Part shown: in pieces, positions 1-8,554 of the stretch
Numbering within the stretch: position 1 is the first letter of the stretch
How the letters are laid out: every line of letters starts with the position of its first letter
Assembly: GCA_020432045.1 (NCBI GenBank)
Contig: JAGQHB010000084.1
Coordinates: 1 to 57,990, forward strand
Direction: 5' to 3'
Origin: Dehalococcoidia bacterium
GTDB taxonomy: Bacteria > Chloroflexota > Dehalococcoidia > Tepidiformales > Tepidiformaceae
Length of the DNA stretch: 57,990 nt
The notes under the pieces: generated by a model
The model's database searches: none
Told to the model about the DNA's origin: nothing
What the model saw: only the letters and a program-made list of their open reading frames with translations
Translations under genes and position numbers: made by a program

Positions 1-857
1 CCGGGGATGGCGACCGTGGAAAGGTGGAGGTAGCGGGTCGGGCTCGCGGGCGGCACGGACGGTTGGCCCTTCACAACGGCTGCTGGAGCGTGGTCGTGCC
101 CGAGCATGAGGCGGCTCGCCCAGCCACGGTCGATGAGCGCCTTCACCGTCTCGTTGCGCTGTTCCCAGTTAGGGCGGCCCGCACCGCCTGGATAGCGGTC
201 CATCGAGAGGTAGACGCCGGTCTTGAGCAACGATTCGAGGTAGCCGACATCCGTGGAATCGGCGCTGTGGCCGATCGCGATGCGGTCCATCGGCGCGCCC
301 TCCTGCGCGAAGATCTCGACCTGGCGGCGGCCCACCTGCTCGGGCGCCCAGTGGTGCGTGGAGATCGGACAGCCGGTGCGCTTGAGCGCGCGGGCCGCGC
401 CGCGAAGGACACGTTCGGCCTCGGGCGTTACGCCGCCCACGTCGTTCGCGACCTTGATAGCCCCGGCCTTGACCGCCGTGTCGCCGATGCCCTCGGTGAT
501 CTCGCGGACGAAGATATCGGCGATTTCGTCGAGGTCGCGTGCCCAGAACGAGCGCGGGACGTCCCGCCAGATTCCCGTGGCGACCACGATATTCATGCCC
601 GTAGCGCGGGCGATATCGGCGATGTAGGGGATGTCACGGCCGAGGTCGGGCGTCGTGAGGTCGATGATCGTGTCGACGCCACCGCGCTTCGCCTCACTAA
701 TTTCGGAGATTGCGTTGGCGCGCGTGGCGTCCCAATCGAACCGCCACGGGTAGTGGTGGTTGTCTTCGCCCATGGAGACGAGGATGTGTTCGTGGCTGAG
801 CGTGAAGCCGAGGCTGGAGGCATCGACAGGCCCAAGGACAGTTTCGACGGTTGGCAT
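1..857 (-). CDS. Phosphotriesterase-family amidohydrolase (3' end cut by window edge)
   Basis: Reading the minus strand from the ATG at 857 gives 285 codons with no stop before the window edge, so the C-terminus is missing. The start MPTVETVLGP leads into GFTLSHEHI, the family's first metal-binding signature (TLxHEH). Further on are KAGAIKVAND, where the lysine would be the carboxylated metal bridge, STHH, GHSADSTD and MLGHDHAP, which supply the remaining metal-binding His and Asp residues in the usual order. The family covers aryldialkylphosphatases, lactonases and related TIM-barrel hydrolases; the substrate cannot be told. GGGAG lies 8 nt before the start and TAGAAT about 30 nt further up, so this gene has a conventional leader. 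It is divergent from the aminotransferase at 946. Confidence 0.88.
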   Translation of the reverse strand, partial: MPTVETVLGPVDASSLGFTLSHEHILVSMGEDNHHYPWRFDWDATRANAISEISEAKRGGVDTIIDLTTPDLGRDIPYIADIARATGMNIVVATGIWRDVPRSFWARDLDEIADIFVREITEGIGDTAVKAGAIKVANDVGGVTPEAERVLRGAARALKRTGCPISTHHWAPEQVGRRQVEIFAQEGAPMDRIAIGHSADSTDVGYLESLLKTGVYLSMDRYPGGAGRPNWEQRNETVKALIDRGWASRLMLGHDHAPAAVVKGQPSVPPASPTRYLHLSTVAIP

Positions 858-932
858 GGTGACTGCTCCCGTTGGTAGTGGGCGGGATTCTAACGGGTGG
901 GAGCGCCGGTCGGGGGTGCTGGCTTCGCGTGC

Positions 933-938
933 TAGCAT
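933..938 (+). promoter_or_regulatory. -10 hexamer TAGCAT, 7 nt before ATG 946
   Basis: TANNNT element directly ahead of the start codon with no room for a ribosome binding site, so the transcript is probably leaderless. Confidence 0.45.
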
Positions 939-945
939 TGGGGCA

Positions 946-2295
946 ATGGTTTCACGAGATAGAGATGGAGGGGCCACGGCCTCCCACGAAGAACTCGCAC
1001 ACGACGCACGATTCGCTCCCTGGGTACACCTGAACCTGAACGTCCGCGGATTGGGCCAATCCGCGACGCTGGCGATCAACGAACGCAGCCGCCGATTGCA
1101 GGCGGAGGGCCGCCAGATCTACCGCCTCGGGCTGGGGCAATCGCCGTTCCCTGTGCCGGAATGCGTGGTGGAATCATTGCGGGCACACGCCGGTGAAAAG
1201 GACTACCTGCCGGTGCAGGGGCTGCCGCAGCTCCGTTCGGCAGTCGCCGATTACTACCGGCGGCGGCAGGGGATCGAACGCTCTGGCGACGACGTGCTGG
1301 TGGGTCCGGGCTCGAAAGAGCTGATGTTCCTGCTTCAGCTGGTCTACTACGGCGACCTCGTCGTCCCAACACCGAGCTGGGTCTCGTATGCGCCGCAGGC
1401 ACGAATCATCGGTCGCCATGTGAGCTGGGTGCCGACAACGGCGACGGACGGCTGGCCGATCCTGCCTGAAGAGCTGGACCGGGTGTGCCGCGCGGACCCC
1501 GACAGGCCACGACTCGTGGTGCTGAACTACCCGTCGAACCCGACCGGCCAGACCTATTCGGTTGAGGCACTCGCTAACCTCGCCGAGGTCGCGCGGAAGT
1601 ACCGCGTCATCCTCCTTTCCGACGAGATATACGGCGAACTCGCGCACGATGGCGGCCACGTTTCCATCGCACGTTTCTATCCCGAGGGCACGATCATTTC
1701 GAGTGGGCTGAGCAAGTGGTGCGGAGCCGGCGGCTGGCGGCTGGGTACCTTCACGTTCCCCTCGTCGCTGCGCTGGCTGTTGGATGCTATGAAGGTTGTC
1801 GCCAGCGAGACGTTCACGTCGACGAGCGCGCCGATCCAGTACGCGGCAGTCCGTGCCTTCGAAGGCGGCGATGAGATCGACGAGTACTTGATGAACGCGC
1901 GGCGCATCCTCAAGGCGCTGGGCAACCACATGCAGAAACGGTTGCGCGACGCGGGCGTGATGGTTGACCCGCCGGAGGGCGGCTTCTACCTGTTCCCGGA
2001 CTTCGGTTCCATCCGCCAGCAGCTGGCACGCAATGGGATCACGTCCAACCGGGTGCTGTGCGAAGCGATGCTGCACGCGACGGGTGTGGCGATGCTGCCA
2101 GGCGAGGACTTCGGGCGACCCGCCGACGAACTGACCGCGAGGCTCGCGTACGTCGATTTCGATGGGGCGGGGGCCCTGGAAGCCGCGCGGCGGACGCCCT
2201 ACGGGTCGGACCTCAACGAAGCCTTCATCCGCGAGCACTGCGCGCCCATCGCCGAAGCCACGGACGTCCTGACGGAGTGGATCCGGAAGCTGTAG
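946..2295 (+). CDS. Class I/II PLP-dependent aminotransferase
   Basis: Transfers amino groups using pyridoxal phosphate in the cytosol. The 449-residue protein has the fold-type-I hallmarks in order: a substrate-loop region (LGLGQSPFPVP), PSNPTGQ, SDEIYGEL (the Asp that pairs with the PLP ring nitrogen) and SSGLSKWCGAGGWRLG, in which the Lys forms the Schiff base and the Arg binds phosphate. The reading frame is open further upstream, but that extension would overlap the divergent hydrolase and shows no family similarity, so the ATG at 946 is preferred. It is preceded by TAGCAT at a 7-nt distance. Substrate not predictable; aspartate/aromatic-type aminotransferases are closest in motif pattern. 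Confidence 0.9.
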   Translation: MVSRDRDGGATASHEELAHDARFAPWVHLNLNVRGLGQSATLAINERSRRLQAEGRQIYRLGLGQSPFPVPECVVESLRAHAGEKDYLPVQGLPQLRSAVADYYRRRQGIERSGDDVLVGPGSKELMFLLQLVYYGDLVVPTPSWVSYAPQARIIGRHVSWVPTTATDGWPILPEELDRVCRADPDRPRLVVLNYPSNPTGQTYSVEALANLAEVARKYRVILLSDEIYGELAHDGGHVSIARFYPEGTIISSGLSKWCGAGGWRLGTFTFPSSLRWLLDAMKVVASETFTSTSAPIQYAAVRAFEGGDEIDEYLMNARRILKALGNHMQKRLRDAGVMVDPPEGGFYLFPDFGSIRQQLARNGITSNRVLCEAMLHATGVAMLPGEDFGRPADELTARLAYVDFDGAGALEAARRTPYGSDLNEAFIREHCAPIAEATDVLTEWIRKL

Positions 2296-2369
2296 CCGGT
2301 GCCCCGGGTAGCCCCCTCCCGTTGTGGCCGCGGAACTCTCCCGCGGCGAGGGGTTACACCGCCGCGAGT

Positions 2370-3053
2370 TCAGGGCAACCGCCCGGCCATCGTCGCTGCA
2401 AGCGCCTCCAACAGGTTGCCATCGACGGGGGTGAGCACGCCCTGGGCGGAGAGCGAGTATCCCACCCTGCCCTTCACGACGTAGACGAGGTCCAGCGTCA
2501 CCGTCAGTTCAGCGCCGGAACTCAGCTGCTTGAGCTTCATCGCAAAGCGGTGGGCGTCGACGCGGTCGCCGGTGGCAGGGAATGAAAAGGGCTCGAACGT
2601 GGCGTCGATCGCTTCGAAGGTCTCGTCGTTGAGGGCGCCTCCTTTGATCTCGGCCACCATGCACGCGCCCTGGGCCGGGATGCGGTCGAGCGCGGCGAGC
2701 GCAGCATCCGGGGACCGAAAGACCGCGACAGAGTTGGAAACCGAGTCGGAGCCCTGCTTGAAGTCGCCGGTGGCGGCGAGGCCTGTACGGCCGGGAGCGT
2801 CCCCCGGGTCGCACTTGTCCAGCGGGCTCTCGGAATCGCCGGGCTGATCGGGCGTCTCTTCCCAGCCGTCAGGGAAGTCATGACGGGTGAGGCGGAGCGA
2901 TTCGGCAAGGGACTGGTCGGCTGCGACGGTTGTCGCGCCGGGGACGCTGTCGTCATCGCCCCCGCATCCCGGGGCCGCGAGGAGGACGAGGGCGGTCATG
3001 CAGCCCGCAATAAATCGTGACACGCCGCGAACGGGCTCATTGGGAAGTTTCAT
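2370..3053 (-). CDS. Putative lipoprotein, unknown function
   Basis: A 227-residue exported protein. The N-terminus MKLPNEPVRG is followed by a hydrophobic stretch ending LLAAPGC, a plausible though not ideal lipobox, and by an acidic GGDDD linker. The mature part is mixed alpha/beta and ends in an A-rich amphipathic helix (LLEALAATMAGRLP). The ATG at 3053 was chosen over an upstream one at 3089 because GGAG sits 6 nt before it and it places the signal peptide at the N-terminus. The layout resembles actinobacterial LpqN/PknH-sensor-like lipoproteins, but I do not recognise the family with certainty. Convergent with the aminotransferase. Confidence 0.7.
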   Translation of the reverse strand: MKLPNEPVRGVSRFIAGCMTALVLLAAPGCGGDDDSVPGATTVAADQSLAESLRLTRHDFPDGWEETPDQPGDSESPLDKCDPGDAPGRTGLAATGDFKQGSDSVSNSVAVFRSPDAALAALDRIPAQGACMVAEIKGGALNDETFEAIDATFEPFSFPATGDRVDAHRFAMKLKQLSSGAELTVTLDLVYVVKGRVGYSLSAQGVLTPVDGNLLEALAATMAGRLP

Positions 3054-3199
3054 GGAACTCCATCTTGGGCCTGCATGGATTCTGGACAAGAAACGGCGAG
3101 CCGGGAGCGCCGTTCATGAGTCCCGTCTGCGCCAACGCCGGCAGGGGAAGGGTTAGAATCTGGCGCGCTGCCGGTACAGCCGGGGCCGCGAGGAAGTAG

Positions 3200-3484
3200 A
3201 TGTATGTCCTGAAAATCGAGCACCCTGTCCCGAACTTCGAAGGCTGGAAGCAGGCGTTCGAGAGTGACCCGGTGGGCCGCGAAAAGTCCGGGGTACGCCG
3301 CTACCGGATTCTGCGGGACGTAGAGAACCGGAACTTCGTGACCATCGATCTGGAGTTTGACACCCGTGAGGAGGCACAGGGCCTCCTGGATGCGATGCGC
3401 GGCGTGTGGAGCCGTGTTGAAGGCTCCGTGATGACCAATCCTGTTTCGCGGATCAGCGAAGCCGTTGACGCGCGAGAGTACTGA
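3200..3484 (+). CDS. Small dimeric alpha/beta-barrel-like protein
   Basis: 94 residues starting MYVLKIEHPV, with PNFEGWKQAFESDP and IDLEFDTREEAQGLL. This beta-alpha-beta pattern, with a Trp/Phe-containing first helix and an EFDTxEEA second helix, is typical of antibiotic-biosynthesis-monooxygenase or stress-responsive small barrel proteins, which usually dimerise. GAGGAAG lies a few bases before the start, and TAGAAT at about -45 is a likely -10 element. Function unknown; the family assignment is inference from secondary-structure pattern. Confidence 0.65.
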   Translation: MYVLKIEHPVPNFEGWKQAFESDPVGREKSGVRRYRILRDVENRNFVTIDLEFDTREEAQGLLDAMRGVWSRVEGSVMTNPVSRISEAVDAREY

Positions 3485-3506
3485 CCGCCGGATGAGGTGA
3501 TCGCGC

Positions 3507-3923
3507 TTACCCCCGGTTGACGACGCCTGAGACACGCGCCGGGTGGATGCGGATGATGACGCGGCCTTCATCGGCCAGGCGCTGCGTGTAGCCTTCGGGG
3601 GGCTGCCAGTTGGGGTCGGCGCGCATCGCGCGGTTGACGGCGATGTGGCCTGGGATGATGTCAGCGTCCTCGACGGTGCCGGTGCCCTCGATGTTGAGGT
3701 AGCCGTACGGAGCACCTTCATCGAGGACGCAAATGGCGATGCGGTTATCGCGTTTCAGCGTCTTCGTCTTTAAGCGGTCCGCCGTGGTGCTAAAGATGAG
3801 CGTGTCGCCATCGCGGGCGAAGAAGATGATCGAGTTCGTCGGGCTCCCGTCGGCACGGAGCGTGGTGACCACCGCCCACTTCTGCTTGTTGACGAAAGCG
3901 TCCTGTTCAGGGGTGCCAATCAT
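3507..3923 (-). CDS. PPOX-class F420-dependent split-barrel protein
   Basis: 138 residues with the split beta-barrel fold of pyridoxamine-phosphate-oxidase relatives: KWAVVTTLRADGSPTNSIIFF, DTLIFSTTADRLKTKTLKRDNRIAICV, then GYLNIEGTGTVED and a C-terminal VIIRIHPARVSGV. The order matches the F420-binding subfamily, in which the RLKTKTLKRDNR stretch contacts the cofactor phosphate. The ATG at 3923 (MIGTPEQDAF) has GGAG 7 nt upstream and is preferred to the ATG at 3989. Likely a reductase or F420-binding protein of unknown substrate. A second F420-type gene lies at 11480. Confidence 0.8.
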   Translation of the reverse strand: MIGTPEQDAFVNKQKWAVVTTLRADGSPTNSIIFFARDGDTLIFSTTADRLKTKTLKRDNRIAICVLDEGAPYGYLNIEGTGTVEDADIIPGHIAVNRAMRADPNWQPPEGYTQRLADEGRVIIRIHPARVSGVVNRG

Positions 3924-3989
3924 GAAGGACTCCAGAGATACAGATATGCAACGGACTGTAGTGCCCGCCGGAAGCAGCGGCGAGAGCAT

Positions 3990-5540
3990 CTATCGGCAAA
4001 GGGCGCCGTAAGCAGCCGGGAAGCGGTTCCGGATCACGAGCGTGCCCGGGGCTCGCTCCTTCGCTCTCGAGAGCGCGAGGTTCGTCGTGGCAGTCATCGC
4101 GACGTCAAGACCGGCCGGAATAGCGGTAATCACGGCGCCATCGGGGCTGGTGACAAGCCCACCGCCGGGCCACGCGGCTGCCGTGTAGACCTTGTTTTCG
4201 TCGCTGCGGGTCCGCGCGAAGCGTTCGGTCATGTCGTTGTGTTCGAAAGAAACCCAGGCCAGGAGGTCTGCGCCCTCCAAAGCCAGGCAGCGGGCGACTT
4301 CGGGCACAAGGCCTTCATCTCCGACGAGCACGCCAAGGTTGCCGGCGGGCGTCGGCACGATTGAGGGTGGTGTTTCGCCCACCTCGAGTCCGCGACCGTG
4401 CGTGGCGAGGTGGTCGTAGGTCCGCCGCTCCGTGACGATGGCGGCGGATTGGCGCCAGTGGCAGGCGTTGGTGAAGACGCCCGCGACGGCGACGCCGCCA
4501 TGCTCGCGGACCGCAGCTTCGAGTTCTGCGAGCGAAAGCTCCCATCCCTCGTTGCCCGGTTCGCCGCCGAAAACAACGACGCCCGCGCCCTGGGCTCGAA
4601 GAGCAGCGAAGCGGCGGGCCGCACGTGCCGGATCCCAGAGTTCGCCGCCGGGGACGATCGCGACGCGGCCAGCTGCCTGCGATGGCATGAGCGGCTCGCA
4701 TTCGAGCTGCACGGACGGCAGGCTTTCGACCGGATCGAGCAGCTTGCGGTATAGACGCGGCCGGCGGGTGACGGGCTCGACGGTCATCGGTTCGATGTCG
4801 TAGAGGACGACGGCGTCACCTTCGCTGGGTGCACAGACACGGATAGCGCCGGAGGGGTCGATCACGGTGGAGCGCCCGGCGTAGACGATCGTGCCGTCCT
4901 CCGTGCCCCACTTGTCAGCGGCGGCAACCCAGGCGCCGTTTTCGCGGGCACGCACGGGCATGAGGTACTCGCACTGTGTTGTGGAGAGTTCCGCGGGCGT
5001 TCGCGCCCACGAGACCCAGGCAGTGAGGTCGCAGATCAGCTCGGCGCCGTTCACGTGGAGCATCCGCGCGATCTCCGGCAGGCGGCTGTCGGCGCAAATG
5101 AGGATGCCGAAGCGCACAAAACCGGTGTCCCACACCGGGAACGACTGTCCGGGCGTGAACCAGTTGTTGTCGAAGTGCCAGAGGAACGACTTATCGTAGC
5201 GGCCCACGATTTCGCCGGTGGGCGAGAAGACGACGCCGCTGTTCGTGAGCGTCCCGTCATCGCCGGGCACTGCCATGCCAGCCGCGAGCCAATAGCCGTG
5301 GCGGCGAGCCTTTTCCGCGAAGAGTGCAGTCACCTCTGCGAATGGCCGCACGCCGGGGCGGACGTAGGGGTCTCTGTCGTGGACGTAGTAGGCGGGATAG
5401 GAGCACTCGGGCAGGAGGACAAGCTGGGCGCCCGCTTCGCCCGCTTCGTCGAGCGAGCGCAGGAGGTTGCCAAGGTTCGCCTCAGCGTCTTCGAGGTCGT
5501 GGGCGCGCACCTGGCAGCAGGCAATGCGGAACGGCTTCAT
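3990..5540 (-). CDS. Two-domain carbon-nitrogen hydrolase (nitrilase family), second domain inactive
   Basis: 516 residues, about twice the usual nitrilase length. The first half carries the full Glu-Lys-Cys triad: E45 in LLPECSY, K117 in GRYDKSFLW and C149 in FGILICADSRLPEIAR. The second half, from about residue 290 (GRVAIVPGG), repeats the fold, but the matching segment reads LGVLVGDEGLVPEVAR, with Gly where the nucleophilic Cys should be. The protein therefore probably has one active amidase/nitrilase domain and one structural or regulatory copy. Substrate unknown. TAGACT lies 6 nt before the ATG, suggesting a leaderless message. Confidence 0.88.
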   Translation of the reverse strand: MKPFRIACCQVRAHDLEDAEANLGNLLRSLDEAGEAGAQLVLLPECSYPAYYVHDRDPYVRPGVRPFAEVTALFAEKARRHGYWLAAGMAVPGDDGTLTNSGVVFSPTGEIVGRYDKSFLWHFDNNWFTPGQSFPVWDTGFVRFGILICADSRLPEIARMLHVNGAELICDLTAWVSWARTPAELSTTQCEYLMPVRARENGAWVAAADKWGTEDGTIVYAGRSTVIDPSGAIRVCAPSEGDAVVLYDIEPMTVEPVTRRPRLYRKLLDPVESLPSVQLECEPLMPSQAAGRVAIVPGGELWDPARAARRFAALRAQGAGVVVFGGEPGNEGWELSLAELEAAVREHGGVAVAGVFTNACHWRQSAAIVTERRTYDHLATHGRGLEVGETPPSIVPTPAGNLGVLVGDEGLVPEVARCLALEGADLLAWVSFEHNDMTERFARTRSDENKVYTAAAWPGGGLVTSPDGAVITAIPAGLDVAMTATTNLALSRAKERAPGTLVIRNRFPAAYGALCR

Positions 5541-5546
5541 GGTGCG

Positions 5547-5552
5547 AGTCTA
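5547..5552 (-). promoter_or_regulatory. -10 hexamer TAGACT, 6 nt before ATG 5540
   Basis: On the minus strand TAGACT-CGCACC-ATG; no ribosome binding site fits between the hexamer and the start. Confidence 0.5.
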
Positions 5553-5594
5553 TCAGGGCCCGGGAAGCGGATGCGCCTTCGCCGGATCGCTTGC

Positions 5595-5600
5595 TACACT
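5595..5600 (+). promoter_or_regulatory. -10 hexamer TACACT ahead of tRNA-Ser
   Basis: TACACT followed by 7 nt and the first base of the mature tRNA. The spacing is like that seen at start codons in this window. Confidence 0.45.
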
Positions 5601-5607
5601 CGCGAGT

Positions 5608-5695
5608 GGAGAGGTGTCCGAGTGGTTGATGGTGCCGCTCTCGAAAAGCGGTGTGCAGCGATGCACCGGGAGTTCGAATCTCCCCCTCTCCGCCA
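5608..5695 (+). tRNA. tRNA-Ser (anticodon CGA)
   Basis: 88 nt including an encoded CCA. The acceptor stem GGAGAGG (5608-5614) pairs with CCTCTCC (5685-5691), followed by discriminator G and CCA (5693-5695). The anticodon stem CCGCT/AGCGG encloses the loop CTCGAAA, giving anticodon CGA at 5642-5644, which reads UCG. A long variable arm (GTGTGCAGCGATGCACC) and a GTTCGAATC T-loop confirm a class II tRNA-Ser. Confidence 0.97.
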
Positions 5696-5708
5696 GCAGT
5701 CATGCTTA

Positions 5709-5738
5709 GCGCCCCGGGAACCCCGGGGCGCTTTCGTT
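5709..5738 (+). terminator. Rho-independent terminator of tRNA-Ser
   Basis: Perfect 10-bp stem GCGCCCCGGG (5709-5718) / CCCGGGGCGC (5722-5731) with a 3-nt loop, followed by TTTCGTTT. Confidence 0.9.
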
Positions 5739-5749
5739 TGAGTGGCCGG

Positions 5750-6571
5750 CTACCCCGCTCGTGCCGGGATCGTGACCTCCACGAAACGCCGCACCAGTGC
5801 CGCGAATTTCTCCGGCATGTCCAGGTTGGGCGAATGTCCCATGCCATGCCAGATGTGGAGGCTCGTGCCCTTCGGGTACTTCGCCCACGTCGCCAGCATT
5901 GCTGGCAGCGGGATCAGTGCGTCCTGGTCGCCGCCCGCCAGCAGCACCGGCATCGGCAGGTCCTTCACCTTCTCGCCCAGCCGCATCGTGAACATCGAGC
6001 GCATCGACCCCCGCAAGCGCCGCTCTGGCGCCGCGTTGATGTCGGCGGTCAGCAGCTGCATCTGCTCGTCGCTCGCCCCGGCGCCCGTCGCGTCGATACC
6101 GTCGCCGCCTCCGCCACGCGCCAGTTGCGCCCGCCGCGCTTCCATCCGCTGGTCCAGGAACGCCTCGATCTCTTCCGGGTTCATCTCTCGCCCGTCCGGG
6201 TCCGCCGGATCAAGCAGGATAAGCCCCTTGAGCATCCCGGGATGATTGACCGCGTATTCCGCAACCGTCGCCCCGCCCAGCGAATGTCCGGCCAGCGTGA
6301 ACTGCGTGAATCCCAGCTGTGTCACCAGCTCATGCACGTCGCTGGCGAAGCACTGGATGCTGAATTCCGCCTCGTCCGCGGGCGCGTCCGATTGTCCGGC
6401 GCCGCGGTTATTGATCGCGATCGAGCGGTAGCGGTCCGCGGGGAGTGCCTCCTGCACCTTCTGCCAGATCCGCGCGGAAGCCTGGAACCCGTGCACGAAC
6501 ACGACCGTCTCGGGACCTTGCCCGTGGTCGAAGTATTCGAGCTTCACCTTGGAAAGCTGTGCGAACGCCAT
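5750..6571 (-). CDS. Alpha/beta-fold hydrolase
   Basis: 273 residues with the complete alpha/beta hydrolase layout: HGF near residue 27 as oxyanion hole, the nucleophile elbow GHSLGG, an acid in GGDQDALIP and the catalytic His in GMGHSPN near the C-terminus. A glycine-rich insert (ARGGGGDGIDATGAGA) sits in the cap region. Substrate unknown; esterase, haloperoxidase-like or C-C bond hydrolase activities all use this scaffold. The gene converges on the tRNA-Ser terminator. A leader of about 35 nt separates a TAGAAT hexamer from the ATG. Confidence 0.88.
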   Translation of the reverse strand: MAFAQLSKVKLEYFDHGQGPETVVFVHGFQASARIWQKVQEALPADRYRSIAINNRGAGQSDAPADEAEFSIQCFASDVHELVTQLGFTQFTLAGHSLGGATVAEYAVNHPGMLKGLILLDPADPDGREMNPEEIEAFLDQRMEARRAQLARGGGGDGIDATGAGASDEQMQLLTADINAAPERRLRGSMRSMFTMRLGEKVKDLPMPVLLAGGDQDALIPLPAMLATWAKYPKGTSLHIWHGMGHSPNLDMPEKFAALVRRFVEVTIPARAG

Positions 6572-6628
6572 TGCTACACCCCAACGATTCGATTGCGGGG
6601 CGATTCTACTGGGTGAGCGGCCGCTGTC

Positions 6629-7075
6629 TCAGCCCAGCTTCCCAAGCACCACTCCGATCCGCCGCTCGCGGGTCTCCTGTGTCTTCGCATCGTTGACCTG
6701 GCGGACGAACTCCTTGCGGACGCTGTAGCTCGCCCGGTCGAATGCTTCCCGTGCACCCGGCCTCGCGCCGAGGGCAGCCGCCAGATCATCGGGGACTTCG
6801 ACCGTGCGCGGCTCTACGTCCAGCTCCACCGTTACCGTGATGGTCTCGCCCGGCTCGACTCCGGCCGCCGTGCGGCGCGCCTGGCTTAACGGGACCATGA
6901 ACTCGCCACCCATCACCGCCACCGTCGTCCGGTAACTGAAACCGTTGATCGTCACCGTCACGGGCGGCTTCTTGCCCCTGCCCAGCGCCTCGATCACGGC
7001 AGCCGGGATGTTGATGCCGGTCGCGTTGAGCGTGGCGTCCTTCTGGAGCGTGGTTTCGAACGTGTGTAGCGCCAC
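6629..7075 (-). CDS. DUF1905/YdeI-type protein
   Basis: 148 residues. The N-terminal half (TFETTLQKDATLNATGINIPAAVIEALGRGKKPPVTVTING) is a DUF1905 small beta-barrel. The C-terminal half (VPDDLAAALGARPGAREAFDRASYSVRKEFVRQVNDAKTQETRERRI, given here only as the motif order PDDL - A.FD - R.E..RQV..AK..ETRERRI) is the YdeI/OmpD-associated helical module. GTG start with GGGAG 7-8 nt upstream. Such proteins have been linked to bacteriocin or peptide resistance, but the biochemical role is not established. Confidence 0.8.
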   Translation of the reverse strand: MALHTFETTLQKDATLNATGINIPAAVIEALGRGKKPPVTVTINGFSYRTTVAVMGGEFMVPLSQARRTAAGVEPGETITVTVELDVEPRTVEVPDDLAAALGARPGAREAFDRASYSVRKEFVRQVNDAKTQETRERRIGVVLGKLG

Positions 7076-7126
7076 TCTTCTCCCTTTCGTACGTTTGTCC
7101 CGGCGGGAGCCACGTCCAACGGGAAC

Positions 7127-8554
7127 TTACGCCTTCGCCTGGGCGGCCGCGTGCGACGCAGCGATTCGCCCGTACACCGCACCGCGAATCACCGAAGAAG
7201 CACCCGGGTAGTTGTAGTAGAAGATCTCACCCATTGGTTCGCCGGCCGCGTACAGCCCTTCCATCACCTGTCCGCGCGTGTCGATCACCCGTGCCGACGT
7301 GTCGCACTTCAGGCCGCCGAACGTGAACGTGATCCCGCCGGTCACGGGGATTGCCACGTAGGGCGGCTCGTCCAACGGCAGTGCCCAGTTGCTCTTTGGC
7401 GGGGTAATCCCGGCGGCCCGCTTTCCGTCCAGGCGGTCGAGGTCGTACACGCCGGGCTGCACGGCCGCATTGAACGACTCCAGGGTCTCCACGAGATTCG
7501 CCTCCGGCACTTCGATCCGCCGCGCCAGGTCTTCCACCGTCTCCGCCAGCACCGGCGGCCCAACTGGCCGCCACGCTCGCGCGAACTCCTCCCGCTGATA
7601 GGCCTTCTGGTCGAACAGGCACCACGCCTCTCCGCCCGCGACCTCGACGATGTGTTTGGAGAACTTCACGTACGTGTGGTCGCGAAAGTCCTCGCCCTCG
7701 TCCAGGAAGCGGCGTCCATCGTGGTTCACGAAGATGCCCATCTGGTAGTTGTAGAGCGCCGTCACGCCGCATTCGATTCGCGGCGAACGCGCATCCAGCA
7801 CGGCCGAGTGGTAGTCGCCCCACTGTCCTGCGGGCGCTGCCCCCGCCGCCATCGCCATGTTCAGTCCGTCGCCGGTGTTATAGCGGCTGCCGCGCAGGAT
7901 GAGCGAATCCGCGTACCGCCCCAGGTAGCGAACGCGCATCTCCACGTTCGCCTGGAAGCCACCGCAGGCAAGTATCACGCCGTTGGTCCCGAAAATGTCG
8001 ACCACGCCCTCGGGCGAATGCGCACGCACGCCACGTATCCTCCGTGTCTCATCTACGATCAGCTCGGTTGCGGCTGTTTCGTAACTGACAGCGCCACCGA
8101 GCCCCTCAAGCCGCCGGTGGAGCAGGTCCACGAGCCCCGCGCCGCCCGACTTCGGGCTGCGGCGGTAGCCCGCCGTATGCGGGTAGCCCTGCTCCCATTC
8201 CAGCCCGAGGCCGGTCAGCCAGTCGGCGGTCTGCCGGGCATTGTCACAGAGCGTGCGGATCAGGTCTTCGTTCGCCCTCCCACGGGAGATGCGCATGAGG
8301 TCGTTGAACATGTCGTCGGCGCTGTAGTCGCGAGGACCGAATTCATCGGCCTCGTGCGGGAATCGCATCTGGGCATCGGCAAAGCGTGTGTTGCCGCCCC
8401 GTTGCTCCCTCGGCGCCTTTTCGAGGAGGACGACGCCGGCCCCCGCCTCACGGGCGGTCACTGCCGCACAGAGGCCCGCGACGCCTCCACCAACAACGAC
8501 GACGTCGAACGTGTACTGGGCAACTGCCCCCGCTGAACCGAATGGCACTGGCAT
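7127..8554 (-). CDS. FAD-dependent dehydrogenase (fumarate reductase/tricarballylate dehydrogenase-like flavoprotein)
   Basis: 475 residues. The N-terminus has a Rossmann FAD-binding motif, VVVGGGVAGLCAA, followed by LLEK at the end of beta-2. GVILACGGF, YNTGDGLNMAMAAGA and the C-terminal GGLKCDT, GLYAAGE and GASSVIRGAVYGRIA match the fumarate-reductase/succinate-dehydrogenase flavoprotein superfamily, specifically the soluble TcuA-like branch. The open frame extends about 530 nt upstream, but the ATG at 8554 starts just before the FAD motif and has TATACT exactly 6 nt upstream, so the start is set there. No iron-sulfur or membrane partner is next to it. Substrate uncertain. Confidence 0.87.
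   Translation of the reverse strand: MPVPFGSAGAVAQYTFDVVVVGGGVAGLCAAVTAREAGAGVVLLEKAPREQRGGNTRFADAQMRFPHEADEFGPRDYSADDMFNDLMRISRGRANEDLIRTLCDNARQTADWLTGLGLEWEQGYPHTAGYRRSPKSGGAGLVDLLHRRLEGLGGAVSYETAATELIVDETRRIRGVRAHSPEGVVDIFGTNGVILACGGFQANVEMRVRYLGRYADSLILRGSRYNTGDGLNMAMAAGAAPAGQWGDYHSAVLDARSPRIECGVTALYNYQMGIFVNHDGRRFLDEGEDFRDHTYVKFSKHIVEVAGGEAWCLFDQKAYQREEFARAWRPVGPPVLAETVEDLARRIEVPEANLVETLESFNAAVQPGVYDLDRLDGKRAAGITPPKSNWALPLDEPPYVAIPVTGGITFTFGGLKCDTSARVIDTRGQVMEGLYAAGEPMGEIFYYNYPGASSVIRGAVYGRIAASHAAAQAKA

Noticed and set aside
24-878. 284-codon plus-strand frame at the left edge
   Set aside because: The minus strand encodes a phosphotriesterase-family protein with all its metal motifs over the same span.
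7151-8536. 461-codon plus-strand frame opposite the FAD dehydrogenase
   Set aside because: Antisense shadow of a gene with clear motifs on the minus strand.
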